From: Incurvaria masculella
Taxonomy: Eukaryota > Arthropoda > Insecta > Lepidoptera > Incurvariidae
Direction: 5' to 3'
Length of the DNA: 64,000 nt
Assembly: GCA_946894095.1 (NCBI GenBank)
Contig: OX335659.1
Coordinates: 379,501-443,500 of the forward strand
The notes under the pieces were generated by a model that worked only from the letters and a program-made list of their open reading frames with translations, made no database searches and was not told the origin of the DNA. Both the position numbers and the translations under genes were made by a program. Of this stretch, positions 44,675 to 54,761 are shown piece by piece (position 1 is the first letter of the stretch; every line of letters begins with the position of its first letter).

Positions 44675-44815
44675 AATTTGCGCAATGCAGATAAAGCGTT
44701 AAATCAATGTATGTATAGTATTAAAAGCTTTGTTAGGAGGAGGCGTTGATAACGGGAGGAGAGACTGTGGGAGAATTCCAAATTACGGGTATATATAGAT
44801 AGAGCCTGTAGGGAA
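44675..44815 (+). repeat. Interspersed repeat shared with 55550
   Basis: GCAGATAAAGCGTTAAAT, GGGAGAATTCCAAATTACGG recur at 55557-55671 and, inverted, at 2420-2465. It appears to be the 5' neighbourhood of the tRNA-Leu-like SINE, here without the tRNA-like part. Confidence 0.6.
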
Positions 44816-46079
44816 ATGGGAAGTCCAGTGCTGATTTAAAAAACTCGCCGATGAGATTTGCGGATTTTCAAGTGATATCAGCGTGATATCTTTGTGCATG
44901 CTAAAACACGAAGATGTTTTTCGTCCTACGAGGTCAGGATAGAATGGATTTGATGAGGTCACAAAAGTGGCGACGCATTGATTTCACTAAATAAGAACGT
45001 CCTTTGGAACGGCCAAACACCTCGGCGTATTCTACGGATGCGAGCAGCTCCAGCAACGCTTGAAACTCGATTCGCTTTAACGGTGATGAGTTGTTGGTTG
45101 AGTGGCTGGAGGAAGCAAGACTTTGACCATTACAACCGTACTGTCACGACGAGAAACCGACTGGTCATGATCATACTACATGGAAATTATTCAATCCCCA
45201 AAAATAGGATTTTTTTCAAGTGATATGTACATTTTTACGATGTCACACACATTTTGTGCAACAAAATTATTGTTCTTAGCTCAACACATAGATATTTTTC
45301 TTCGAAGCACAAGTCATCCTTACAACAGCATACATCTCAAGCGACGGTCAAGCTAGGTTAATCTACCGTAGTATACCCGACATATCTAAACCAGGGAATC
45401 TTAAGGATGTCAGGCTGGCCATCTAGGACAACCTGTCGCCGTCGTTTAAAAATATCTAATGTCTTGGTTTCAAATATGTGGGATTGAGGATTGTTAATTG
45501 TAGCATTTAGGTATTCATTTATAAGTGTATTATATCATTAATGTGGACGAAAAAAAAATATAGTCCAGTGAAGTTTATTTGCGGGTTCTTCTTCGCTGAG
45601 TTGATCGAATCCGCGGATCAATACAATTGTGGCATGACTTGATTGACTACCAGAAGTTGAATAAATAAATGAATTTGAAATGTCATGTCCTTTTTCTCAC
45701 GATCAGTATTTTCATCCTAATTTGTAATTGTAAATGTTTAACAATAAGTTCGTCAATAAAAGAAGTATGTGGTTTCTTTGGCCTTCATTTGTGCTTTAAA
45801 TGCCTTCATCAGAGAAATTAAAATGACCAAAGTGTCACTCTGGCGCTACAGAAATTAGATAGCTGTTCTGGTCTGGATGAATCCTTAAAGAAGCAGAGTA
45901 GAGCACCTAAACACACATCACTCCAGCAAGGCCACTGAGCAACAGTCTCATAAGCAAACACAGATTAGTTCGTTTGATATATGGAATCTCATCAGCAGAA
46001 CTGTGATCAAAGTATTCATTAAAATGGAAAGCCAATACCAACGTGTTGGCTGTTCAAAATTACTTAATTAACATTCCAG
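44816..46079. other. Unassigned sequence
   Basis: 45575-45675 (GCGGGTTCTTCTTCGCTGAG ... GAATAAATAAATGAATT) resembles a LINE 3' UTR with an AAAT tail in plus orientation. Otherwise no feature. Confidence 0.4.
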
Positions 46080-46286
46080 TAGGCCTATTCTTGGAATTCC
46101 GTTTGGTGGAATCAGGAATCCCTTACTCGGGGAAAACCGCTTTGCGACGGAAATAATCAAGGCAAAATAATAAAAGAAAAATATTCAACTCAAAAAATTC
46201 AAGGCTTTCTAAAAGCGCCATAAACACGTTTTTCTCGACTGAAGGGCTCCTGATTCCTGAGCACGGAATTCCATTAATAGGCCTTC
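46080..46286. mobile_element. MITE with about 45-bp TIRs
   Basis: AGGCCTATTCTTGGAATTCC at the left and GGAATTCCATTAATAGGCCT at the right; the inner arms share AATCAGGAATCCC/GCTCCTGATTCCT. Confidence 0.7.
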
Positions 46287-46740
46287 AGAAGGCAAGTCCG
46301 CTCGTATATTATATTATATAGCTGAGACTGTAAATGCCATGTTAGCTATCAAGTTGAAATCAGTTTCCTAGACTTAATCACAACTAGCCATGATGTGGTT
46401 TCATAACGTTATCATATGGATACGGGCCGCGTGGCTTGGTGTATTAACATCTAAAAAGTGGCTCGAAGGCCTAAGGCTTGTACAAGAGGAATGGGTAGTT
46501 TAACAAGCGTAGTTTTATATCAAACGGATTCCCCGTCAGCCCTTTCAAATTTTATGACGAAAGCCTACATACGTCGGGTGAGCTGGAATTTGATCTCGGG
46601 CAGACTGAGTGGGTGTAGTGTGTACGACGCAGACGCCTTATTAAAATTGTTCGAGAACTATTTTTAATTAAACTTGCTCAGCTGAAAACACTAGTATTTA
46701 AAAACAAAATAACAATAGATTTCGTGAGGCTTACACATTA
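46287..46740. other. Unassigned sequence
   Basis: No feature recognised. Confidence 0.35.
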
Positions 46741-47057
46741 TCAATACTAATATAATAAAGCTGAAGAATTGGTTTTTTGTTTGAAAGCGCTATTCTCTGG
46801 AAATACCAATCTGATTTAAAAACACGTTTTGAACGTGTTCTTTATCTAAGGCTTTATCGAACTCATTTTTCATCACGCTGCGGTCCTTATAAACTGATAA
46901 AACAGAAAAAAGTCAGAAAGAACGCGAAAAAGAAGTAATATCCTGGGCGGGAGATGGGACGCGGTGGGTCGGAAGCCGAGGGCGCTTTTGGCGGAGCTAC
47001 GCTCGGGTGATTGTTCGAAACGACACTGACCCGGGCGGAGCCGGGTACCTCAGCTAG
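46741..47057 (+). mobile_element. Short non-autonomous Helitron
   Basis: It begins TCAATACTAATATAATAAAG, the 5' wording of lepidopteran Helitrons, and ends CTAG preceded by a GC-rich hairpin (ACCCGGGCGGAGCCGGGT, 47030-47047). It sits between A (46740) and T (47058) without target duplication, as Helitrons do. 317 bp, no Rep/helicase gene. Confidence 0.88.
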
Positions 47058-47194
47058 TGAGACTACCTATTAGCACACGTAACTTCTATTAAATATTTGG
47101 CACCCGAATTTGATATCTCGCAGCATAGAATTCAGCATTTCAGGGTATAAACATGAATACTCTAAAATTTCACGACGCATCGGTTACAATTTTT

Positions 47195-47513
47195 AGGGTT
47201 CCGTACCCAAAGGGTGAAAACGGAACCCTATTACTAAGCCTCCGCTGTCCGTCCGTCCGTCCATCCGTCCGTCCGTCCGTCCGTCTGTCCGTCCGTCTGT
47301 ATGTCACAGGGCTGTATCTCAGTAACCGTAACAGGAAGACAGCTGAAATTTTCACAGAGTGTGTATTTATTTTGCCGCTATAACAACAAATAGGTAAGAT
47401 TAAAAAATAATTAAAATTAAAGGGGGCTCCCATACAAAAAACGTGATTTTTTTGTTTGATTTTTTCGGTGGTACGGAACCCTTCGTGTGCGAGTCCGACT
47501 CGCACTTGGTCGG
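47195..47513 (-). repeat. Hairpin-ended GGAC repeat, long tract
   Basis: Both ends present; the GTCC/GTCT tract at about 47247-47300 is the longest in the window (about 13 units). Confidence 0.88.
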
Positions 47514-48082
47514 TTTTTTTTACTGGACATAACATTCCCCGCTATTAAAGCCAGTTGAAACAAAAAGTGCGTTCATTGATAGATATCCGCTCATTATTTG
47601 TTTAGGCTTGAATTCCACATTTATTCCCCCAGGCTCAAAAGTCAATAAGATTTTTGTTAATTCAAAAAAGTTTCTGCAATATTTGATTACCTTTCCCCCT
47701 CAGCAATCACCGTCAGCACTTCCGCCGAGGACTCCGTATCGAGACGTCAGGGTGACTGCACTTTCGGATGATTGAAGCGCTTTCATTAACCGAAATATGA
47801 AGGGTTCACCTGTCAAAGGCCGTATTACCGCTGACTGTGACGAATTTTAATACATTCAATTTATCATTGAAGTATTGCATGAATACTCGTTATTTTTTCG
47901 AACACATATTTACTTACCCTAATTCAAAGTATGAAAGTTTATTGTTTTGAATGAAACATTATTAACTTCACTCGTATTGTTCGGTATATTAATAGGAGGC
48001 AAATAAATTAGTTGTAATACTTATGATAGTATCTTGATAATGTGATAGCACATTGAAATCATTAAAAATGTTACAAATTTAT
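47514..48082. other. Unassigned AT-rich sequence
   Basis: No feature recognised. Confidence 0.35.
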
Positions 48083-48150
48083 GATTGTCTGATGTTGGCT
48101 TACCACAGTTATTTTTCTGGGTCCTTGTGGCCGACGTCAGATAATAGTTT
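48083..48150. mobile_element. Deletion derivative of the 34610 MITE
   Basis: ATTGTCTGATGTTGGCTTAC and GTGGCCGACGT are followed directly by CAGATAATAG, so the centre and most of the right arm are gone. The right flank again matches that of 34791. Confidence 0.7.
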
Positions 48151-48248
48151 AAACACCCACAGAACACTCATATCATTTACAAATTTATTGTTTCCTATGT
48201 CATGGTTCATCTTATCATATCTTGGTTTATCATCTTAAGTTATATTTT

Positions 48249-48629
48249 ATTTTTTTATGTGACTGGACATGGATGGCTAATGCCACACCTACTGTCATGG
48301 TATTAGCCTAACACACCACATGGGAACTAGGTGCCATGCCAGGACCTTCCTTATATTGCACGGCTACATTGAACTGGATGGAAAACACGGACAATTTTCA
48401 TTGCCGCTTCGATCATCGTTCATTCAATGCGATGGTATCAACCCGGGCGGGATTAACCCTACCACCTAGTAAGTAAGGAAGGGGACCTACAGTTTAACGT
48501 GGAATCCGAACCACGGCCAGCCTCTCTCAACGGTCGAATGGTCACCCATCCGAGACCAGACCGGACCCAGCGTTGCTTAACTTCGGAGAGCGATCGCCGA
48601 AGTGTCGCGCCACTGGGCTATTGAGGCTG
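48249..48629 (-). mobile_element. SINE with a 5S rRNA-derived head
   Basis: On the minus strand the head (about 48629-48510) contains CGAAGTTAAGCAACGCTGGG and CGGATGGGTGACC, which correspond to the box A and box C internal promoter of 5S rRNA, with the intermediate element between them. This marks a SINE3-type element. The remaining 260 bp are the same body as in the tRNA-headed SINEs (GACATGGATGGCTAATGCC, GGCTACATTGAACTGGATGG, CCCGGGCGGGATTAACCC). Tail TTTTTTT on the plus strand at 48249. Confidence 0.88.
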
Positions 48630-49183
48630 ATTAATATATATTGGAATATCTATTATACTAAATAATATGACATGTAAATATGTATGATGTATTAAAAAAT
48701 ATGTAGTAAAGATATTTTAATATATTATTACATTTTAACCTTATTAAATATCTAAAATTACACCGTAATAAATTCCTATTATTATTAGGCTTGGTTTATT
48801 GGCTTCTTGCATAATGTTCGTCATGTATATTGTTAAATTATGTATATTGTTTGTTCCTCGCCTACTGATTGAAGCACAAGCCTAGCTTAGTTGAGAACCA
48901 ACTACATATCTAACTAGTACTAACTTTATTTATGCAATACATTTATTTTAATTTAATTTCAGGTTCCTGGCTTCGCTCGGGTCAATTATTTTCGGACATT
49001 CACCCGGTCGGAGCCCGGTAAAATGAGTCAAGGGGCCGATTTTGACAAAAATTACACACATTTACTCAATTTCATCAAATTATTCGATTCTTGAACAAAC
49101 AATCTAGCTGGGTATTGAACTCGTTGATTTTGAGAAAAAAACCAACTTGAAAAATTCACGCTGTGTGAATATGATTTAGCAAT
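48630..49183. other. Unassigned AT-rich sequence
   Basis: 48960-49030 has GGCTTCGCTCGGGTCAATTA and CGGTCGGAGCCCGGTAAAAT, reminiscent of Helitron 3'-end hairpins but without CTAG; not called. Confidence 0.35.
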
Positions 49184-49592
49184 ACTTTTTTTGTATGCGA
49201 CCTGACATGGATGGTTAATACCCCACAACTACTGTTATGATATTAGCCCAATACACTACATTCCCGAAGGAATTAGGTGCCATGCCAGGACCTTCCCTTT
49301 ATGAGCACGGCTACATTGAACTGGATGGAAAACACGGACAATTTTTCATTGCCACTTCGACCATCTTTTCATCCAATGCGATGGTACCAACCCGGGCGGG
49401 CTTAAACTCTACCACTTAGTACGGTAAGGGGACCTACAGTTTTACATGGATTTCGAACCATGGAGCAGTTCGCATTCGTGACGAAATGCACTTATCGAAC
49501 TCAGAAAGAGAAGACAGTGGTGCATGTCGGAATTGAACCCAGGCCTGTGGTACGCTAGACCAGTGTTCGCGCCACTAGGCTACGAGCCGCTC
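49184..49592 (-). mobile_element. tRNA-headed SINE, near full length
   Basis: Tail at 49184-49194, complete body, and head at 49520-49592 whose complement has TAGCCTAGTGGCGCGAACAC (A box) and GGTTCAATTCC-type B box. Lies 0.6 kb from the 5S-headed copy and shows directly that the two heads share one body. Confidence 0.9.
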
Positions 49593-50267
49593 TGCACGTA
49601 CCAACGTATGTACCTACTATGTATTAAGAAACAGATTTAAAAAAAAATATTAATTATGAACTCATTTTTATTCAATATTGTATTTTTTTTTATGTGGTAT
49701 TTTATTTTGTTTTGATTTGATATTGGATAATGTGTTAATATAAAATTGTTATGTGTTAAAAACGTTCGAATGCCTAACGGTGAAAGAAATGAATAAATAA
49801 ATAAATAAATGTATGACAGTACGCATGGTAGCGCCGCGCCGCCGCCACCGCCGCGTCGTGCCGGTGTCTCAGGCAGGAATGAATCCCCTCTAAAAGTGAA
49901 CCCCTGTTTACAGTAATTTGACACTAATTATGTCGTTTTATGATCATAAATCAAGTTGAATACCAAACAAGGCGGCCGACAAAGTGAATGGGAGGTAGAT
50001 TCGAGTGCTTCGAGTTGTATAAACAAAACCGAGACGCGTCACCGCCGCTCCGTTGACAAACTGCCATAATAATAATAGGTGGTAGGTACATACTCTTTTA
50101 TTACATCTTATATTATATTACATTACGAGCTCCAAACGAGGTTTTCTCTTTAATTTAAGATTCCGAATATAAAAACAGACTCCAAGATGTCTAGATAATA
50201 GAGTGTCTTGGAGCTCATGGGCGTGGGGATTTACTTCATGAGTTCGACCGGTGATGCGTGACATTCT
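49593..50267. other. Unassigned; AAAT tract at 49793-49810
   Basis: 49690-49810 ends in (AAAT)n and may be a LINE 3' UTR. 49829-49865 is GC-rich (GCCGCGCCGCCGCCACCGCC). Confidence 0.35.
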
Positions 50268-50550
50268 TTTTTTATGTTTTTTTATGTAAATGGACATGGA
50301 TGGCTAATACTAAACTAGCCGTCAGATATTAGCCTAACACACCACATAGGAACTAGGTGCTATGCCAGGACCTCCCTTATATTGCTCGTCTACGTTGAAC
50401 TGAATGGAAAACATGGACAATTTTCATTGCCGCTTCGACCATCGTTCGTTCAATGCGATGGTACCAACCCAGGCGGGATTAGCCCTACCACCTGGTAAAT
50501 AAAGAAGGAGACCTACAATTTTACGTGGCATCCGAATCACGGCCAGCCTA
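50268..50550 (-). mobile_element. SINE body, 5S-headed subfamily, head lost
   Basis: Body variants (AAATGGACATGGATGGC, CACCACATAGGAACTAGGTG) match the 5S-headed subfamily. It breaks off at ATCACGGCCAGCCTAAACC, exactly where the 5S-like part would begin. Confidence 0.75.
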
Positions 50551-51683
50551 AACCGAATCGAAATTCGGTAGAGCTGATTTCTGACGAATCAGTCGATTGC
50601 TTCGAAATGACCCCGCTGGTAAGGCAGTGGGTGGCTTCCCTGCCCTACGATTCTCAGCTTTGGGGTTTCTACTCATACACCCCTAAAGAGCCGGCGCGGG
50701 TAGATCCGTAGACAACATGGGCACTGGGGCGGCGACGGCTAGGCGCGCCGAGTGGTGTGGCTCGCAGGCCGTGGCGCGATCGCGATGGCGTTGTTTATTA
50801 GTCTTACTTTTTCTGGGAGCAGGTGCACTCGGAGTTTCGCAATAAAAGGCTTGATCGGGGTGGCCCGCCATCAACTGCAGTCCCAGAATGGGGGTCCAGT
50901 AGCGCATGTGCTAGCTATTGGTTGTGAAAACGTCAATTAATTGCCGGCTTGGTGACTGTTGCGAGTGTTGCACCTTACAGTGAAAGCAAGCATGGCGTCC
51001 CCTATATCATATAACAACTAATGGACTTTCCAATAGGCCATCAATGCATTATTAACCCATTATCCGACCCATTAATTGTTATATAAAAATATTGTTGAAC
51101 TACTCATTAAATGGCCTCCAGGCATGATTTTCTTCAGTCTTACATTAATCTCATCCACCAGTCTCCATGTAAGTATTTAAAAGCACAGCACCCCTGATAC
51201 CCTCATCCCAGTTAAAGACATTAATTAGTGGATTTTATTTCAACAAAATAAAGTTCACAATTCTCACAATCCTTAACTGCTATTTTTTCAATCTTATCTT
51301 CTAAAACATAGGTTAATAAAGTTTACAAATGTACTTATAAAAAGCATTATTATATTATAATTTATTTAGACATGTTATCTTACGGCGCAATCTGTAAGGC
51401 CCGTCACGAACAGTAATTTTCTACACTATGTTCAATCCGTTAAGAAGTTAATTGACCCATGGCCGATGCGCTTATTATGTCTGAACTTAAATGCCTATTG
51501 AGACGATTGAGGTAAAAATTTTACAAAAGAACAACAAGATACGCGGATATGTTTTATTTAAACAATTTAAGCATATTTGTATTTTATTTATCATCGATAG
51601 ACAGCTCGCTGCACTCGTAATCGTCATATTTCCGTATTTAACTTTTAACTTTTATTCAGTTCCTGAGATCCGTTGTAATGTTT
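50551..51683. other. Unassigned sequence
   Basis: No feature recognised. The 50690-50800 stretch is GC-rich. Confidence 0.35.
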
Positions 51684-51980
51684 AGGGTTCCGTACCCAAA
51701 AGGTGAAAACGGAACCCTATTACTAAGCCTCCGCTGTCCGTCCGTCCGCCCATTCTTCGGTCTGTCACAGGGCTGTATCTCATGAACCGTAATAGGTAGG
51801 CAGCTGAAATTTTTACAGAGTGTGTATTTATTTTGCCGCTATAACAGCAAATAGGTGACATTTTTAAAAAATAAAAATTTAAGGGAGGCCCCATACAAAA
51901 AAACGTGATTTGTTTGTGTTAAATCTTTTACGATGGTACGGAACCCTTCGTGTGCGAGTCAAACTCGCACTTGGCCGGGT
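51684..51980 (-). repeat. Hairpin-ended GGAC repeat
   Basis: AGGGTTCCGTACCCAAAAGG at the left and GCGAGTCAAACTCGCACTTG at the right. The GTCC tract is short (51738-51750). Confidence 0.87.
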
Positions 51981-52095
51981 TTTTTTGTTCTGAAGTATTA
52001 TAGGAGTATCATTTGAAGTCTTCGAATTAATTTAACCAACCGTCTACTAAAAGAAGTTGCTTCATTTCTTTTACACTTAACTCATCAAGGTCAAT

Positions 52096-52562
52096 GGGAT
52101 GCGGGAAAATGACATTGTTATTTTGTTAGTGGGCAATGCAGGTTCAAATGCTGATGTGAACATATTTACGAAATGTGTAAATTATGTAGTAGACATGTGT
52201 GGACGCAAAAAAATAAATTATTTATTAGTTTCCTGTTGTATGTGCCACCTTTCACAAATAATTCGCACAACATTAATGCTACTGCCTATAGAACTAATAC
52301 AAATATATATACACTTACAAACAGTGTACCAAATACTACTTTCCTAGATTTAAATTCACTATTGAGACCATGTTATAACAATCATGGAGCTCTTAATAAC
52401 CTGGGACTAAGAGCCCTTGCACACCAAATTCAAAATTGTAATTATGTTATGAAAACATCCAATTTAGCATTCATTCCATTGGATGCAAATGCAAACGAAA
52501 ATGTGCAATCTGATATACATAAAAATAATGGTTCTTTTTTATATTCGAATCTCGTTCTCTAA
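52096..52562 (+). pseudogene. SGNH/GDSL-like esterase fragment, likely LINE ORF1
   Basis: Two overlapping frames (52099-52347 and 52173-52562) look like one gene broken by a frameshift near 52230. The first carries MRENDIVILLVGNAGSNADV, like the GxND block of SGNH esterases but with N-A where N-D is expected. The second carries LYVPPF, NTNIYTL, TTFLDLNSLL and LNNLGLRALAHQI, like the downstream strand and the GLHL-type helix. CR1-like LINEs carry such an esterase in ORF1. A LINE-like 3' end follows at 52600. Confidence 0.55.
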
Positions 52563-52599
52563 ACGTGTCCAACCGACAGTGAACAAAAAAAATAATACA

Positions 52600-52827
52600 A
52601 AGTTTCATGTTAATTTAGTGTTTTACCTATGTTTTTGTTAAAATAATTGACAAACACTTTTGTAAACTTAGACTAAGTGGACGTTGAAAAAAAAAACAGC
52701 GGAGTTTCTTTTCAGTTCCTCTTCGCTGTGTTTTGTTTTGCTGAACTGGCCAATGCTAAAATATGACAAATCCGAGTGCAGTGTACTGTCTATGGATGAT
52801 GAATAAACAATACAATACAATACATCT
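52600..52827 (+). mobile_element. LINE-type 3' end with ACAAT tail, copy 3
   Basis: From about 52605 it matches 12881-13085 and 13335-13555 closely (GCGGAGTTTCTTTTCAGTTC, GAATAAACAATACAATACAA). The upstream sequence differs from those copies, and here includes the esterase-like fragment. Confidence 0.75.
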
Positions 52828-52959
52828 GGCTAGAAACGGTTTGCAAAGTTTAAGCATTCGTTCGTAATTATTAGGGTTATCTGTCATGTTAAAGGTCCTC
52901 AAAACGTCTTCATATGTTTCCCTGTGTTTATTTGAACCGTTCCCGGAAAAACATTTCCG
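52828..52959 (-). other. Unassigned, open on the minus strand
   Basis: The minus frame reads NKHRETYEDVLRTFNMTDNP and NYERMLKLCKPFLARC, which looks protein-like but matches nothing I know. It could be a remnant of the neighbouring transposon. Confidence 0.25.
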
Positions 52960-53075
52960 TGTTTTCCATCCCATGAAAGGTCAAGTCATAGCAAATACAT
53001 AGATGCGTTTTTGGCTTATATCATGGCAGTAGTTGTAGTATTTTAGAAATTCATGTACGTTTAAAAAAATCATGT
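52960..53075 (+). mobile_element. Diverged SINE fragment next to the Ginger-like gene
   Basis: CCGTGTTTTCCATCCCATGA and GCTTATATCATGGCAGTAGT resemble the SINE 3' half, ending in an A-rich run at 53061-53071. It lies 36 bp past the stop codon of the integrase-like ORF and may have truncated it. Confidence 0.5.
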
Positions 53076-53111
53076 AGATATAAACTGCATTAAAATTAAA
53101 CAAAAATAGTG

Positions 53112-54761
53112 CTAATTCTTAATAGGCAGACATACATAAGGACAGACGCAGTTGCCATCCCCTAATATTTCTTGGCAGGTATTCGGTTTCCCTAGCTTTG
53201 AGTTCTGAGAATGATTTACTTTGTAGATAGGTACTCCAAGATTATGGGCCATTTTTTCCTGCCAGTCGCCTGATACCGGTTTAAAAAATAAACTTTCATT
53301 TGTATTTGTTTTATTACTCTCGATTATCTCTAACATTTCATCACTATTTACAGTCTGGGCAGAGGACTCAACACTACAGTCTGGATTTTGGGGGAAAGTT
53401 GATGTATCAGTTTCTTTCAGAGCTACGAGACGCTTAAGGGGATACTTGGTACGTAAAATAACACCATTTTTATTCATCAAAACTACACGCTTACGATCAT
53501 TTATTGAGATGATTTTATAAGGACCAGATTTGGGAAGTTGATATTTGTCACCCTTTCTATCTAGACGTCTGGCATTTATAAGTAGCACAGATTGGCCCTC
53601 TTTTAAATTAATTCCAGTTAAATGTCGCTGGTTATAACTATTTCTTTGCACTTCTTGCGCAGCCTTTATATTTCTTGAAATAGATGTGTGCAGAGATTGG
53701 TTAACTTTAGTCATCATCTGCAACACTTCATTAAACTGTACAATATCAAAATGTTCTTCCGTCTCATCACATATTAAATGCTGCTGAATTTTAGGTGGTG
53801 AATCTGCGTGTTCCACGGCTGGAAGATTTTGGACATCAATTGGTAATCGGGCCTGTTTATGGTACAATATAAAAAAGGGTGAAAATTTTGTGGATGTATG
53901 AGGGGCTGAGCGCATAGCAAAGAGGACACCGTGCAGTGCATTTGGCCATTGCTCAACATTTTCCTCAAGAACTTTGAGCAAAGTATTTTTTATGCTCCGA
54001 TTCGCTCTTTCCACAAGACCGTTAGCCTGTGGGTGGTAAGGTGAAGTCACGCGATGTTTCGCCCCAGTCCGTTGTAGAAGTTCTTCGACAAGGGCGTTAC
54101 AAAATTCCCGACCTTGGTCGCTTATAATTGTTTCTATACAGCCGTGCCTACATATTATTTCTTCGTAGATAAATGTTGCAACTGACTTGGCCGATTTGTT
54201 TTCGAGTGCTCTCGCTTCGATCCATTTTGAAAAATAGTCGATGGCGACCACGATATAGCGTAGGCCATCAACTTCTGGTAGAGAGCATATGTCTATACCG
54301 ATTTGAGCCATAACTCTGGACGGAACTGGCACAGGCTGTAGCGAATCCACGACTTTTAATGATGCAGGATTTACTTTTTGGCAAGTTAAACATTTATAAC
54401 AATAATCCCTGGCTTGCACACACATATAAGGCCAATAATATCTGGCTCGGAGCATTTCAATCATTTTATCTCTACCTCTGTGCCCAGAGAGAGCTGTGGC
54501 CTCCACACTACTGGACAAACCTTCATGAAAAGCTTTTATAATAGATATCTGTTGATTTTTATCTATAACAACTAGTCTTCTATTAACTATATCAAATTCA
54601 GTTTCAGCATTTGTGCGTTTCTTATGAACGCGGGTATAATATAACTGGCCTCCCTGCAGTGAAAATAGTCGGCAATGCCGCCTGAAATTTGATTTTTGAC
54701 TTTTTGTTTTTAAATCCGCAGGATAACGATTACACGTCTTAAATCGTAGAATTTCTTCCAT
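53112..54761 (-). CDS. Integrase-like transposase, Ginger1 type, with OTU-domain start
   Basis: 549 residues, uninterrupted. Residues 79-127: HHCC zinc-binding domain (H79, H94, C124, C127). Residues 150-260: retroviral-type integrase core with D157, D215 and E251; D215 and E251 are exactly 35 residues apart (DD35E), with HPQANGLVER around the glutamate. Residues 410-450: a GPY/F module (GPY at 413-415). Residues 532-538: ILGDGNC, the nucleophile motif that opens OTU cysteine proteases; the frame ends 11 residues later. There is no protease, RT or RNase H upstream, as expected for a Ginger cut-and-paste transposon and against a Gypsy retroelement. TTTATGTTTCAG just upstream of the start could be a 3' splice site. 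A domesticated host gene is an alternative. Confidence 0.85.
   Translation of the reverse strand: MEEILRFKTCNRYPADLKTKSQKSNFRRHCRLFSLQGGQLYYTRVHKKRTNAETEFDIVNRRLVVIDKNQQISIIKAFHEGLSSSVEATALSGHRGRDKMIEMLRARYYWPYMCVQARDYCYKCLTCQKVNPASLKVVDSLQPVPVPSRVMAQIGIDICSLPEVDGLRYIVVAIDYFSKWIEARALENKSAKSVATFIYEEIICRHGCIETIISDQGREFCNALVEELLQRTGAKHRVTSPYHPQANGLVERANRSIKNTLLKVLEENVEQWPNALHGVLFAMRSAPHTSTKFSPFFILYHKQARLPIDVQNLPAVEHADSPPKIQQHLICDETEEHFDIVQFNEVLQMMTKVNQSLHTSISRNIKAAQEVQRNSYNQRHLTGINLKEGQSVLLINARRLDRKGDKYQLPKSGPYKIISINDRKRVVLMNKNGVILRTKYPLKRLVALKETDTSTFPQNPDCSVESSAQTVNSDEMLEIIESNKTNTNESLFFKPVSGDWQEKMAHNLGVPIYKVNHSQNSKLGKPNTCQEILGDGNCVCPYVCLPIKN

Noticed and set aside
47170..47535. ORFs across the GGAC tract (repeated RPSV or TDRR residues)
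   Set aside because: Translation of a tetranucleotide microsatellite within a non-coding repeat; the same happens at 3226 and 18637.
48510..48629. 5S rRNA gene
   Set aside because: Only the internal promoter part matches, the ends do not pair, and it is fused to a SINE body; a derived head, not a gene.
49000..49035. Second Helitron 3' end
   Set aside because: A hairpin-like GC segment is present but no CTAG terminus and no matching 5' end.
53112..54761. Gypsy/Ty3 retrotransposon pol
   Set aside because: No RT, RNase H, protease or LTRs around the integrase; the OTU motif and stand-alone frame favour a Ginger-type transposon.
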